Positions 47,111-55,436 of a stretch of DNA of 64,000 bases are shown here, in pieces. The position numbers and the translations under genes were made by a program. The notes beneath the pieces are model-generated. The model had not been told where the DNA came from. It did no database searches and worked only from the letters and a program-made list of their open reading frames with translations. The stretch is from contig CAMJDL010000008.1 of NCBI GenBank assembly GCA_946404405.1, positions 1 to 64,000 on the forward strand, written 5' to 3'. Position 1 is the stretch's first letter; each line of letters opens with the position of its first letter. Source of the DNA: an uncultured Prevotella sp. (GTDB lineage Bacteria; Bacteroidota; Bacteroidia; Bacteroidales; Bacteroidaceae).

Positions 47111-47775
47111 CAGAGGAAAAATTAAATGCACTACGGCAAACAGATGCCAATCTGCGCGACGCCCTGAAGATGGACGAGGCAGAACGTGCGCCAATGCCTG
47201 CCGACCTGAACGAACGACTGATGCAGCGCATGGCTACTCAGGAGAAGAAGCCGCGTCGCATCGCCATCTGGCCTTGGATTGCTGCTGCTTGTGTCGCTGG
47301 CGTCATGATCATCTGGCTGACACCACCAAAAGACACTACCACGGATGTCGTCGTAGCGGAGAATAAGCCTAAGGTAGAGACGCCTGTTGCAAAAGAGGCA
47401 GAGACGAAAAAAGCCGAAATTGCTCCAATCGAGGTACAGAACGTCAAAGCTGTAAAGGCTGTGAAAAGACCGGTTGTAAGAAACGAGCAGAAGCTCATAG
47501 CACAGGAATCGCCGGTTGTGGAGCCTAAACCGACAGCAACGTCAGCGGTCAGCGAACCACATGCAGACATCGCAATGGCCGAGAAACCGCAGAAGGAGGC
47601 TAAGCCCGTCACACTGACCGAACGCGACATCCCCATCACACGTCCCGAGAACTACCAGTACACTCCCGAAGAGATTGCGCTCATGAAGAAACAAGCCAAC
47701 GAGGCGTATCTGAAATGGGCAGAACTGGAACTCGAAATAGCCAAACATAATTTGGGACAAACCGCACAACAATAA
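47107..47775 (+). CDS. Putative anti-sigma factor, single-pass membrane protein
   Basis: 222 residues: a cytosolic N-terminal segment (about 55 residues), one membrane helix (IWPWIAAACVAGVMIIWL), and a periplasmic part rich in Lys, Glu, Pro and Val with a C-terminal helix (PEEIALMKKQANEAYLKWAE). No recognised anti-sigma (zinc-binding HxxxCxxC) motif is seen. The call rests on translational coupling to the ECF sigma gene and on topology. Confidence 0.65.
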   Translation: MTEEKLNALRQTDANLRDALKMDEAERAPMPADLNERLMQRMATQEKKPRRIAIWPWIAAACVAGVMIIWLTPPKDTTTDVVVAENKPKVETPVAKEAETKKAEIAPIEVQNVKAVKAVKRPVVRNEQKLIAQESPVVEPKPTATSAVSEPHADIAMAEKPQKEAKPVTLTERDIPITRPENYQYTPEEIALMKKQANEAYLKWAELELEIAKHNLGQTAQQ

Positions 47776-47818
47776 CGTTGAACATTAAACATTGAACATT
47801 AAACAATATATAATAACT

Positions 47819-49354
47819 ATGAAACGTATATTCATCATGCTGCTTATTGCTTGCAGCGCCATAACAACCGTTAGTGCCGACCCCACGTCATCAGCACCCC
47901 AGAAGAAGCCTGAGCAAGTCATCGCCGTACTTAACTCTGTAGCCAATACTCACGGAGAGAGACAGGGACAGGTTTATTCTGTCGAAAAGAATCCTAATAC
48001 CGGCATCATTGAGTCGAGCATGCGTATCGTGCCCATTACTGCTACGATGGCAGGCAAGGGTCCGTACTTTAGTAATGTTGCGCGGGCCTTCATGCACGAC
48101 GAATCCCTTTCCTATCAGTTCCTGCACATCCAGCCAGGCAGCAATGAGAACTTCGAGCTAAAGGTTATCACCAACAATGGTCAGACTCAAGGCCACCAGC
48201 GTATTCGCACCAATAAAGATCAGGAAATGTGGCTGATGTGTTGCAAGAACCCTGATAATCCCCAGTTGCGCGATGCATACGCCATCGTATGGGAAGTAGA
48301 TTATAATGGTCGTAAGCCAACGGATACAGGTTCCTACCCCATGAAGGGTACCATCTATATCATTACCTCGCTGCGCCCCGATATGTATGAGAAGAATATG
48401 TCGAGCGCAGGTCTCTTGAGTGACAACAAGAACACGTTTACCATCGACGGACGTGTGGGCTATGATCTGAACGACTCTCTCTATGTGGTCTATATGGCCG
48501 ATACCGCCGAGGAGTTGAATAACGTTGCCGACAATGCCTACGTGGCTGAGATGCCTGTGGTGAACAAACGTTTCTCGTTCAGCGTCCAGCTTGACAAGCG
48601 CAAGGTAGGCCGCATCCGTACCGTCATGCCCGACGGCTCGCTCTGCAAGCTATGGACGAACCTCGACTTCGTGCCTGGCGAGACCTACCGTATCACCACA
48701 CATAACGGTTACTACGACGAGGACCGCGACTACGAGCAGCGCGTAGGCCGCTATTCAGGCAAGAGTCTGCTGAACGACCTGCAACGACGGGGCGTTGACG
48801 ACCAGACGGTAGAGGTCGCAGATTCGATTCCCGAAGAATTTCGTGTAGTGCCCGAAGGCGATATGTCAGTCAACGGTGTGCCTGTCATAGAACGCGAGCC
48901 CGACAATTTTAGTGATTGGACAAAGACCGTTTCGCCAGAAAAGCAGGCAATGCTGATACTCAAGGCACAAGAAATTGAGGCTAACATCGAAAGAATTAAG
49001 GTTGCATATAAACCTCTAGGAACAATCGTCAATAGCGGCGTACCTTTTAATATCAAAATCTCTGACTCGTTGTTTAAGAACATCTACAATCAAAACAAGA
49101 ACTTGGACAAGAGTATCCAGGAGTTCCAGAAGGTTTTCTTTGCACTGAACCCACCCGCCAAAATGCGACAGAGTTTTTATAGCCAAGCCTATAAGGAGAT
49201 ATTGGATACCTTCACCAAGCAGAATCAGGGTTTTTCGGAAATCTACATGAAGACTGGCAAACTCTCGAAGGACGCCGAGAAAACCCAGAAGTACATCAAC
49301 AAGCTCATAGATAAATATGTGAAAGAAATGAAGAAATCTCTTTATTTACAATAA
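47819..49354 (+). CDS. Exported protein of the ECF sigma unit (DUF4369-like segment)
   Basis: 511 residues from MKRIFIMLLIACSAITTVSA, a signal peptide. An N-terminal domain (about 35-165) is followed by a segment FTIDGRVGYDLNDSLYVVYM, similar to DUF4369 domains that precede thioredoxin domains in Bacteroidetes; here no thioredoxin domain follows, and the C-terminal 150 residues are helical with many Lys and Gln. Third gene of the sigma unit, 43 bases after the anti-sigma gene. It may be a structural or stress-response periplasmic protein; function unknown. Confidence 0.6.
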   Translation: MKRIFIMLLIACSAITTVSADPTSSAPQKKPEQVIAVLNSVANTHGERQGQVYSVEKNPNTGIIESSMRIVPITATMAGKGPYFSNVARAFMHDESLSYQFLHIQPGSNENFELKVITNNGQTQGHQRIRTNKDQEMWLMCCKNPDNPQLRDAYAIVWEVDYNGRKPTDTGSYPMKGTIYIITSLRPDMYEKNMSSAGLLSDNKNTFTIDGRVGYDLNDSLYVVYMADTAEELNNVADNAYVAEMPVVNKRFSFSVQLDKRKVGRIRTVMPDGSLCKLWTNLDFVPGETYRITTHNGYYDEDRDYEQRVGRYSGKSLLNDLQRRGVDDQTVEVADSIPEEFRVVPEGDMSVNGVPVIEREPDNFSDWTKTVSPEKQAMLILKAQEIEANIERIKVAYKPLGTIVNSGVPFNIKISDSLFKNIYNQNKNLDKSIQEFQKVFFALNPPAKMRQSFYSQAYKEILDTFTKQNQGFSEIYMKTGKLSKDAEKTQKYINKLIDKYVKEMKKSLYLQ

Positions 49355-49375
49355 GTCTTGATACCCCTAAAAAAG

Positions 49376-49413
49376 AAAAAGATGCAGGCGTAACGTCCTG
49401 CATCTTTTTTTTT
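49376..49413. terminator. Bidirectional terminator
   Basis: AAAAAGATGCAGG, loop CGTAACGT, CCTGCATCTTTTTTTTT. Between converging genes. Confidence 0.92.
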
Positions 49414-49433
49414 AATAAATGGTTTTATTCTGA

Positions 49434-50690
49434 TTATTTGAACATCAGCTGAGCGAACTCGTAGAGGCTGCGACGCCAGGTGTGCCACTCGTGGGCAGTA
49501 CCCGGAGAGTCGTAACCTACGGCATTCATGCCCAGCTGTTCCTTGATGTTCTTGGCAGCCTCGACAACGCCCATGTTCTCCTTGCCGCCACCGCTCATGA
49601 AGAGCAGCTTGACGTTCTTGGTAAAGCCTTTCGACTCCTTCACCTGATCAACGCTCCATGCGCCGCTGCTGAACGTGCCGACGTATGCGAACTTGTCGGA
49701 ATTGGCCAGCGTAATCTCACGGGCCTGCATGCCACCCATCGACAGGCCGGCGTATGCACGGTGCTTAGCATCGGCAATCACGCGGTAGTTCTTCTCGACC
49801 ATGGGGATGATATCGTTGAACAGCACATTCTTGAAACCCTCGGAGAAACCACCGAAACCACCGAAACCGCCACGACGCTGACCACCAGCGGGACGCGGAC
49901 CACCGAAGTTGCCGGGGCCTGCAGCACCCTGCGGACGCTGACCCTGTGGACGACCGAAGCCACCGAAGCCGCCCTGCTCGCCAGGACGCTGGGTGTTCAA
50001 TCCGTTATCCATCACGATGATGCACGGCACAGCCTTACCTTCGGCTATCAGGTTGTCCATAATCTGAGCGGTATGACCCTGCTCGGCCCATCCGTACTCG
50101 TTCTCACCCATACCGTGTTGCAGATACAGAACAGGGAACTTCTTGGTAGGATTCGTAAAGTACTCGGCGGGCAGATAGACATGGCAGCGACGCATCTTCT
50201 CTGTGTATGTTGACCAGTAGAACACCTCGCTCATAGAACCCTGCGGCACGTTCTTCACCTGCCAGAAGTCCTGGTCGGCAGAGGGAATCTCGATACCGCT
50301 GCCCCAACGGCTGGCACCGTAGTAGTAGAGACTGTTTGGATCGGGCACCGAAGCGCCGTCAATGTTCAGCTGATAGTAGTGGAAGCCCTCGTCCTGAGGC
50401 TCGGAAGTACCGGTCCACACGCCATTCTCGTCCTTGGTCATCGAATAAATCTTACCGGCAATGTCCAGACCTACGGCCGTAGCGTTAGGGGCTGAAATCT
50501 GGGCACGTACCATGCGCTGCGAGTTGACCATCGGGTACTGCTTGTTGTCCTGATTCGAGGAGGCAGGCTTGAAGTCTTCTACCACGTTTTCAGTAACTGA
50601 GGGAACTGTCGGGTTCTGTCTGGGAGCACCGAACTGAGCTGACGCTGTCAGGCAAGAGAGCGCCATCAATGAAAGAATAATTTTTTTCAT
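49434..50690 (-). CDS. Secreted alpha/beta-hydrolase esterase with Gly/Pro-rich insertion
   Basis: 418 residues from MKKIILSLMALSCLTASAQ; 22 upstream residues of the open frame overlap the promoter region and are rejected. N-terminal E-set/CBM48-like domain (about 60-150), then an esterase-D-type hydrolase: LYLQHGMGENEYGW (oxyanion hole), AGLSMGGMQAR (nucleophile Ser), HEWHTWRRSL (catalytic His). Bacterial relatives include feruloyl and acetylxylan esterases. An extra segment of about 50 residues (GGFGGFGRPQGQRPQG onward) sits between the first hydrolase strands and the rest. Confidence 0.85.
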   Translation of the reverse strand: MKKIILSLMALSCLTASAQFGAPRQNPTVPSVTENVVEDFKPASSNQDNKQYPMVNSQRMVRAQISAPNATAVGLDIAGKIYSMTKDENGVWTGTSEPQDEGFHYYQLNIDGASVPDPNSLYYYGASRWGSGIEIPSADQDFWQVKNVPQGSMSEVFYWSTYTEKMRRCHVYLPAEYFTNPTKKFPVLYLQHGMGENEYGWAEQGHTAQIMDNLIAEGKAVPCIIVMDNGLNTQRPGEQGGFGGFGRPQGQRPQGAAGPGNFGGPRPAGGQRRGGFGGFGGFSEGFKNVLFNDIIPMVEKNYRVIADAKHRAYAGLSMGGMQAREITLANSDKFAYVGTFSSGAWSVDQVKESKGFTKNVKLLFMSGGGKENMGVVEAAKNIKEQLGMNAVGYDSPGTAHEWHTWRRSLYEFAQLMFK

Positions 50691-50753
50691 AAGATAGTTA
50701 AAATAAATCATTTGTTGGTTAAATGTTCCGTAGCCTTTGACGCTTCGCGCGCG

Positions 50754-50761
50754 CAAAAGTA
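50754..50761 (-). promoter_or_regulatory. -7 box of the esterase gene
   Basis: TACTTTTG on the minus strand, about 64 bases before the start. The terminator of the upstream gene touches it. Confidence 0.45.
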
Positions 50762-50780
50762 AAAACGGAAAGCCCCGTTG
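50760..50780 (-). terminator. Terminator of the DUF2207 gene
   Basis: Minus strand AACGG, loop GGCTTT, CCGTT, then TTTAC. Short stem; moderate support. Confidence 0.5.
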
Positions 50781-50800
50781 TTATGGAACATTAACATTTC

Positions 50801-52453
50801 CTACCTTATGCCGCCCCCTGAGCCGCCTCCGCGATGACCGCCGCCACCGCCGCGCGACGCACGACCGCCACTGCCTGATGAACGGCGACTGCCGCCGCTG
50901 CTTGACGAATCGTCACTTATTGATCGGTAGTAAGCGCTGTTGGTAGCTTTCGTGAACGCCTTCGTCACCTCTGGCTGCGCTACGGTGTAGGCCAACTGGC
51001 TTGCTATGTCGTCCATCTTGAAGTATTCAGGATTTATTTTCTTCATCTGCCCGACCACCGTCGATGCAATGCCGAACAGCGTGGCATACACCATATAGTC
51101 CTTCCACAGCGTCACCTCCTGCACTTCGCGCTCGTTCAGTAGCGTAAAGTCCTTCAGGTATTTCTTCAGTCCCAGCAGCTGGCTCACCTCCGTCTTATAG
51201 TCCGAGAGGCTTTCGATGTGGACCTCATGCAGAGCACGGACGAAACTGTACACCTCGCTCTCGTGCTTCTCGCTTTCCATGTAGTTGGTCAGCTCGTGAG
51301 GGTCCAGCACCTGATTGTTGCCTGCCGCGTGCTTGAATAGGGTATAGATGCACTCCAACAGTTTCCTGTTTGCCAGTTGTGCGTCGGCCTCCCACTTGTT
51401 AATCACAAAGGCGGCTTTCGGGCGCTGCCGGTCAATGCCCAGAGCACCCAGTTGCACCAGTTTCAGCACCGATGCCGACAGCAGTTTGTCGTAATCGCGC
51501 TGTTGGTTTACCTCGTTCATCAGGTGGTTGGCTAACGAAAGGTTGCCGCCCAGTGGAATATCGCGATACCATTCTACGTTGCGGAACTTGTGCTTATAGA
51601 ACAGTCTGGCCACAGGCTCCCATAACAGACCGCACAGCGCAAGGAAAGCCAGGCCAATACCACAAATCCACTCCAATGGTGTCATCCACCACGGGTCTTT
51701 ATCCTCCTTCTTTTCCTCTTCCAGATAGTCGCTATTTTCGAAGGCGTATTTCTTCACGGACTCAAACTTCATTTTGTAGTTGAGGTTCCACGGGTTGAAC
51801 ACCCCCTTGTTGAATTCGCACATCACAATCATGCCGTCGTGTTCCTTGAACGGCTCCGTCGTCTCGGCCACGATTGCGCTGTCTGCAAAGTTGATGTTGC
51901 CGCCATATCCGAATGCCCAGATGTTGGCTATTGAGTCGGTCAGCAGCGTGCCGAAGTCAGTCGTGATGGCCAGCTTCACATGCTCAGGCAGGGGCTTGAC
52001 ATCGCGCGCCACAAACATCCAGTTGAAGCCGTCGCTTTCCTCGTAACTTTCTACCACACCCGTCAAAGTATAGCTGGTCGTGTAGGTGCGCTCACCCGGG
52101 GCGCCCAATCCCCAGCACAACTCGTAGCCGCCGTCTTTATCCACAATGCCACACTTGCCCGTCTTCTTCTCACGGCTCCAGTTCACGTCCCACGCATCAC
52201 ATGGCGTGTACGCTTTGCCCTGTTCGTCGCTCACCGTCAGATTCGAGACGATGCTTCTTCCCGTGTTTCCTATCGGGATATAGCACTCCGTGCCGTCGCT
52301 GTCAATGGTCATCCGTCGTATCTCCGTGATGCGTGCGTCGCCGTTCTTGCTCAGTACGACGCTAATGTCAAGGTCGTGCAGATGTCCGTCGGCCAGCACC
52401 GTTGTTGCCAGCGCCATCAACAGCAGCATGTTGAATAATCTCTTTACTTCCAT
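50801..52453 (-). CDS. DUF2207-family membrane protein
   Basis: 550 residues. Signal peptide (LFNMLLLMALATTVLA), an N-terminal beta domain (HDLDISVVLSKNGDARITEI) typical of DUF2207, one clear membrane segment around residue 255 (WICGIGLAFLALCGLLW), a cytosolic helical region, a second hydrophobic segment (YMVYATLFGIASTVVGQM), and a Ser/Gly/Arg-rich tail (GSGGRASRGGGGGHRGG). DUF2207 proteins have no established role. It has a consensus promoter whose -33 part lies in a repeated hairpin. Confidence 0.85.
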   Translation of the reverse strand: MEVKRLFNMLLLMALATTVLADGHLHDLDISVVLSKNGDARITEIRRMTIDSDGTECYIPIGNTGRSIVSNLTVSDEQGKAYTPCDAWDVNWSREKKTGKCGIVDKDGGYELCWGLGAPGERTYTTSYTLTGVVESYEESDGFNWMFVARDVKPLPEHVKLAITTDFGTLLTDSIANIWAFGYGGNINFADSAIVAETTEPFKEHDGMIVMCEFNKGVFNPWNLNYKMKFESVKKYAFENSDYLEEEKKEDKDPWWMTPLEWICGIGLAFLALCGLLWEPVARLFYKHKFRNVEWYRDIPLGGNLSLANHLMNEVNQQRDYDKLLSASVLKLVQLGALGIDRQRPKAAFVINKWEADAQLANRKLLECIYTLFKHAAGNNQVLDPHELTNYMESEKHESEVYSFVRALHEVHIESLSDYKTEVSQLLGLKKYLKDFTLLNEREVQEVTLWKDYMVYATLFGIASTVVGQMKKINPEYFKMDDIASQLAYTVAQPEVTKAFTKATNSAYYRSISDDSSSSGGSRRSSGSGGRASRGGGGGHRGGGSGGGIR

Positions 52454-52486
52454 ATTGTACTTTATTTATCTGATTCTTTCAGTCCG

Positions 52487-52517
52487 CAAAATTACAACAA
52501 AAAGTCGAGCTGACCAA
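52487..52517 (-). promoter_or_regulatory. Promoter of the DUF2207 gene
   Basis: Minus strand TTG (52517-52515), 20 bases, TAATTTTG (52494-52487). The -33 TTG is the loop of the 30-bp hairpin repeat. Confidence 0.6.
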
Positions 52518-52529
52518 ACATCAGCCCGA
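52500..52529. repeat. 30-bp hairpin repeat, copy 1
   Basis: Identical over 30 bases to 54120-54149 (starting AAAAGTCGAGCTGACC). Stem AGTCGaGCTGA with TCAGCcCGA; here the trailing stem bases and T-run have decayed. Confidence 0.9.
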
Positions 52530-52713
52530 TTCTTTTCACTTTTCGGATATTAATTTCTCTGACCAAGGACATAGAAGTGTGGCGTTCTCTAACCTAAGGG
52601 TATAGAGTGTGGCTTCGCAATGCAATCTGGTAATTCTATAAGAAAATGATCGGAAATACAAAAGAAAACCTAAAATTTTTCATTTTTCATTTTTCGTTAT
52701 TCATTAAATTTTG

Positions 52714-52721
52714 TATCTTTG
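52714..52721 (+). promoter_or_regulatory. -7 box of the LRR gene
   Basis: TATCTTTG, 37 bases before the ATG at 52759. The open frame starting at 52711 overlaps it and is rejected. Confidence 0.6.
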
Positions 52722-52758
52722 TGGCGATATAAAAATAATAACTTTAAAACATACTATT

Positions 52759-54099
52759 ATGAATATTAAAACCTCGTTACTTTTCTTTACGCTACTTCTG
52801 CCAAATGTAGCAAGTGCTCAAGACTATGCTAAGGTGGATGGTGTTGCTTACGAGTTAACAACAACACGTGGAACTGATCCTCAGCCCATTGCCCGGGTTG
52901 CAAGTAAGGATTATCGCTTCAATGAACCCTACACAGGAAAGGTTGTGATACCGGCATCTATCGTTTACCAAGGCAAGACATATCCTGTCGTAGGCATGAG
53001 AAGCGACGCTTTTGCAGGTTCTGAAAAATTGACTTCTGTCGTTTTACCCAAGAACATCAAGTTCATTTCAAGTGGTGCGTTTCGTCAATGTAATCTGTCT
53101 TCGTATGATTTCCTGGATGGAATAACTACGATAGGTTCTTCGGCATTCTCGGAATGTGGTTTTAAATCATTAACCATTCCAAAAAGTGTCATGACAATTG
53201 AAGAAGCTGCGTTTGAGGATTGTGACAAATTGGAGTCTATCACTCTCTCGCCGAATATCATCTATTTGGAAGCTTCTGTCTTTGCAGGGTGCAAAAAACT
53301 ACAGTCTGTTGTTCTTCCAGAAGGAATACAAGAGATTCCCAGCAAATTCTTTTCCGGATGCACAGCTTTAAAAGAAGTTGTTATTCCTGAATTCGTCAAA
53401 ACTATAGGAAATAAGGCCTTTTCAGGTTGTGAAAGCCTTACCTCCATTGTTGTTCCTGATAATGTAACGAAAATTTATAATGACGCTTTTAGAAGATGCA
53501 TCAGCTTGCAGTCACTTACCTTTGGAAGTAGAGTTAAAGAAATATCAGTAGGTGTGTTTGGGGAATGTCGTAATTTGAAAGATATCTATTTCAACGCGCT
53601 TAAAAGCCCTAGCATCCCAGAGTTTGCATTTAATGGTTTGCCTTGCGACAAGATTACACTTCATGTGCCAGTTGCCGCAGTAGAAACCTTTAAAAGTAGG
53701 GAACCATGGAACAAACTCAACATCGTTGGTGATCCGAACCTGACGGGCATGCCTAAAGATGATGGCAGTAAATGGGAATTTCGTACAACATCCGCCAATA
53801 ATGATTGTACCATCAAAAAAGTTGTGACCACCAGTTCAGAGACCAAAGTCTATATGGAGCTTCGAATTAATAAACGAACGAGATGTAATATCTCTCCCGA
53901 AGCCTATATAGAAGCAAACGGGATCAAATACAAGATTAAGGACGCTATTGGAATTACATTTGCACCAACTTTTGCGTCTTACAATGCGGGTTCATCTATA
54001 TTCTCATTCATCTTCCCCCCATTACCTTCAAATGTTACGAAATTTAATATGATAGAGGAAGATAGTTCATGGAAGTTCTATGATGTAAAGGCTAAATAG
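52759..54099 (+). CDS. BspA-like leucine-rich-repeat secreted protein
   Basis: 446 residues. Signal peptide NIKTSLLFFTLLLPNVASAQ. After about 60 residues, seven to eight BspA/TpLRR repeats (for example LTSIVVPDNVTKIYNDAFRR, CKKLQSVVLPEGIQEIP) run to about residue 300. The C-terminal 130 residues are not LRR and lack the dockerin loops seen in the two larger paralogues at 17514-23673. Flanked on both sides by copies of a 30-bp terminator-like repeat. A/T-rich relative to its neighbours. Confidence 0.85.
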   Translation: MNIKTSLLFFTLLLPNVASAQDYAKVDGVAYELTTTRGTDPQPIARVASKDYRFNEPYTGKVVIPASIVYQGKTYPVVGMRSDAFAGSEKLTSVVLPKNIKFISSGAFRQCNLSSYDFLDGITTIGSSAFSECGFKSLTIPKSVMTIEEAAFEDCDKLESITLSPNIIYLEASVFAGCKKLQSVVLPEGIQEIPSKFFSGCTALKEVVIPEFVKTIGNKAFSGCESLTSIVVPDNVTKIYNDAFRRCISLQSLTFGSRVKEISVGVFGECRNLKDIYFNALKSPSIPEFAFNGLPCDKITLHVPVAAVETFKSREPWNKLNIVGDPNLTGMPKDDGSKWEFRTTSANNDCTIKKVVTTSSETKVYMELRINKRTRCNISPEAYIEANGIKYKIKDAIGITFAPTFASYNAGSSIFSFIFPPLPSNVTKFNMIEEDSSWKFYDVKAK

Positions 54100-54119
54100 G
54101 AACTGTGATTCAATAGACG

Positions 54120-54156
54120 AAAAGTCGAGCTGACCAAACATCAGCCCGACTTTTTT
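54120..54156 (+). terminator. Terminator of the LRR gene (30-bp repeat, copy 2)
   Basis: AGTCGaGCTGA, loop CCAAACA, TCAGCcCGACT, then TTTTTTC. Identical to 52500-52529 over 30 bases. Confidence 0.85.
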
Positions 54157-54229
54157 CAGGGGGTAAGACAAGGAGTCATGTGGTGAAACGCAGCGTGGGT
54201 CCTTTTTTATAAATAATTCGCGTTTTATT

Positions 54230-54259
54230 TTGTTTTATAGAAAATTATTCTTAACTTTG
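54230..54259 (+). promoter_or_regulatory. Promoter of a 39-residue ORF
   Basis: TTG (54230-54232), 19 bases, TAACTTTG (54252-54259), 25 bases before the ATG at 54285. Confidence 0.65.
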
Positions 54260-54284
54260 CTGCCGAATAATAATTGTTTTATAA

Positions 54285-54404
54285 ATGGGAATAACTGAGA
54301 TAGATCGTTTCTTCGGAGGCTGGAATGAAGACCCTCGTTCTACAGAGGAAATCATGCAGCAGATTCGTGACGGCAGAACTGCTAATACCTATCCCCAATT
54401 TTAA
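54285..54404 (+). CDS. 39-residue protein resembling the C-terminus of type II antitoxins
   Basis: MGITEIDRFFGGWNEDPRST continues with an amphipathic helix (EEIMQQIRDGR) to a short end TANTYPQF. The pattern 'F.G.W.......E.I...R..R' is like the toxin-binding tail of RelB/VapB-type antitoxins; no toxin gene is adjacent and there is no DNA-binding domain. A consensus promoter upstream and a hairpin 65 bases downstream support expression. The assignment to an antitoxin remnant is inference. Confidence 0.5.
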   Translation: MGITEIDRFFGGWNEDPRSTEEIMQQIRDGRTANTYPQF

Positions 54405-54469
54405 CAATGTTACTTTAGAGCGCCAGCCATAAAAAAGATAAGGCGTCGTCCCGCCTTACCAAAACATAG

Positions 54470-54497
54470 AAAAAGTCGTGGCAGCTGCGACTTTTTC
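54470..54497 (+). terminator. Terminator after the 39-residue ORF
   Basis: AAAAAGTCG, loop TGGCAGCTG, CGACTTTTTC. A second small hairpin AAGGCG/CGCCTT precedes it. Confidence 0.7.
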
Positions 54498-54503
54498 TTT
54501 TAG

Positions 54504-54680
54504 CCCTTGCCAGTGATTGGCGAGGGTTGGGGAGTGGTCGAAGCCCCTCATTACGGTAAGGAGGGGTTGGGGTGGTTGAGAAATGGCAGGGGCACCCTGC
54601 ATTATAGCCGCCCCTCTTTAGGGGCTCTAAATCTCTGCGCCAGAGAAAAGGAGAGGTTGGGGTGTGGGGGTATCCCCCAC
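54504..54680. repeat. Array of hairpins each followed by a GGTTGGGG tail (REP-like)
   Basis: Three units: stem CCCTTGCCA/TGGCGAGGG then GGTTGGGGAGTGG (54504-54537); stem CCCCTC/GAGGGG then GGTTGGGGTGG (54544-54575); stem CTCTG/CAGAG then GAGAGGTTGGGGTGTGG (54625-54670). A perfect GTGGGGG-TAT-CCCCCAC hairpin ends it (54664-54680). Confidence 0.7.
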
Positions 54681-54794
54681 GAAAGAGTTGGGTGAGTTGT
54701 CGAAAAAAATGACTATACTTGCCAAAATTGCATTTATCTACCATCTACCACAAATCTACCACCACCCTACAAACGCCCTGTACAAAGGCTTTTC

Positions 54795-54960
54795 GAGCGA
54801 TAGGTGGCAATTTGTCAGTAAATTCACGAAAAATTTTTTGAGCGATAAGCAAGCAGGTCGTGCGAAGTAAGCAGACGGCCCACGAGCGATAAGCTCGAAG
54901 GCCATGAGCGATAAGCAAACGGCCTTTAAGCGATAAGCACGTGAGGCGTGAGCGATAAGC
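54795..54960. repeat. Six copies of GAGCGATAAGC
   Basis: Copies at 54795 (partial), 54840, 54884, 54906, 54928 (first base changed) and 54950, spaced 22-45 bases. Four of the five intervals are 22 or 44 bases, suggesting a 22-base period. Confidence 0.75.
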
Positions 54961-55344
54961 GGCTCTTCTCGCACAATAAGTACGCTTTATTTTCCAATAC
55001 TCCCGTCTTATTTTCCATTACTCCGGCATTATTTCTCGAACTACTGCGCTAGTAGTTATCATAACTACGCTACTAATTGCAATAACTAGCGTAGTTCTAT
55101 GAATTACTCATAGCGTTTCTTTGTTTCTCTTGCAGAGATACATTGTTTTGCCGTTTAGGAAAATTTAACTCGCGTATTTTTTGGCAAATCCAAAAATAAT
55201 CTCTGTATTCCCTCTATAAACTGATAAAAATTGCCCCGCCAAAGTTAGGTAACTAGTTCGATTTCTTCGAGTAAATCGAAAAGATATGTATTGATGGGCC
55301 ACTGCTTCGTGATGGAGCAGTGGCTTATTTTATAAGCATTTTAT

Positions 55345-55374
55345 TTGGCGTTTGCAAACAATTTATTAACTTTG
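55345..55374 (+). promoter_or_regulatory. Promoter of the 70-residue ORF
   Basis: TTG (55345-55347), 19 bases, TAACTTTG (55367-55374). The first ATG downstream (55393) opens a 7-codon frame (MTKGIMQ) before the main ORF at 55437. Confidence 0.65.
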
Positions 55375-55436
55375 CACCACAATACAACTGTTATGACGAA
55401 AGGGATTATGCAGTAGACAGCACGGAGCAGATAACC

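Larger units (their letters stand above)
52454..52758. other. Intergenic region between divergent DUF2207 and LRR genes
   Basis: 305 bases. It contains the leftward promoter (52487-52517), one copy of a 30-bp hairpin repeat (52500-52529), an imperfect direct repeat of about 25 bp around 52561-52617 (CATAGAAGTGTGGC and TATAGAGTGTGGC), and the rightward -7 box. No gene is seen. Confidence 0.6.
54405..55436. other. Gene-free, repeat-rich gap
   Basis: About 1030 bases holding a terminator, a G-rich hairpin array (54504-54680), six GAGCGATAAGC copies (54795-54960), a run of short inverted repeats built from ATAACTACG and CTAGTAGTTAT (55038-55104), the promoter at 55345-55374 and a 7-codon frame at 55393-55416. 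Open frames across the repeats have no support. Confidence 0.6.

Noticed and set aside
54507..54974. Several 60-110-residue frames across the repeat region on both strands
   Set aside because: They follow the repeat words and have no start context, promoter or similarity.
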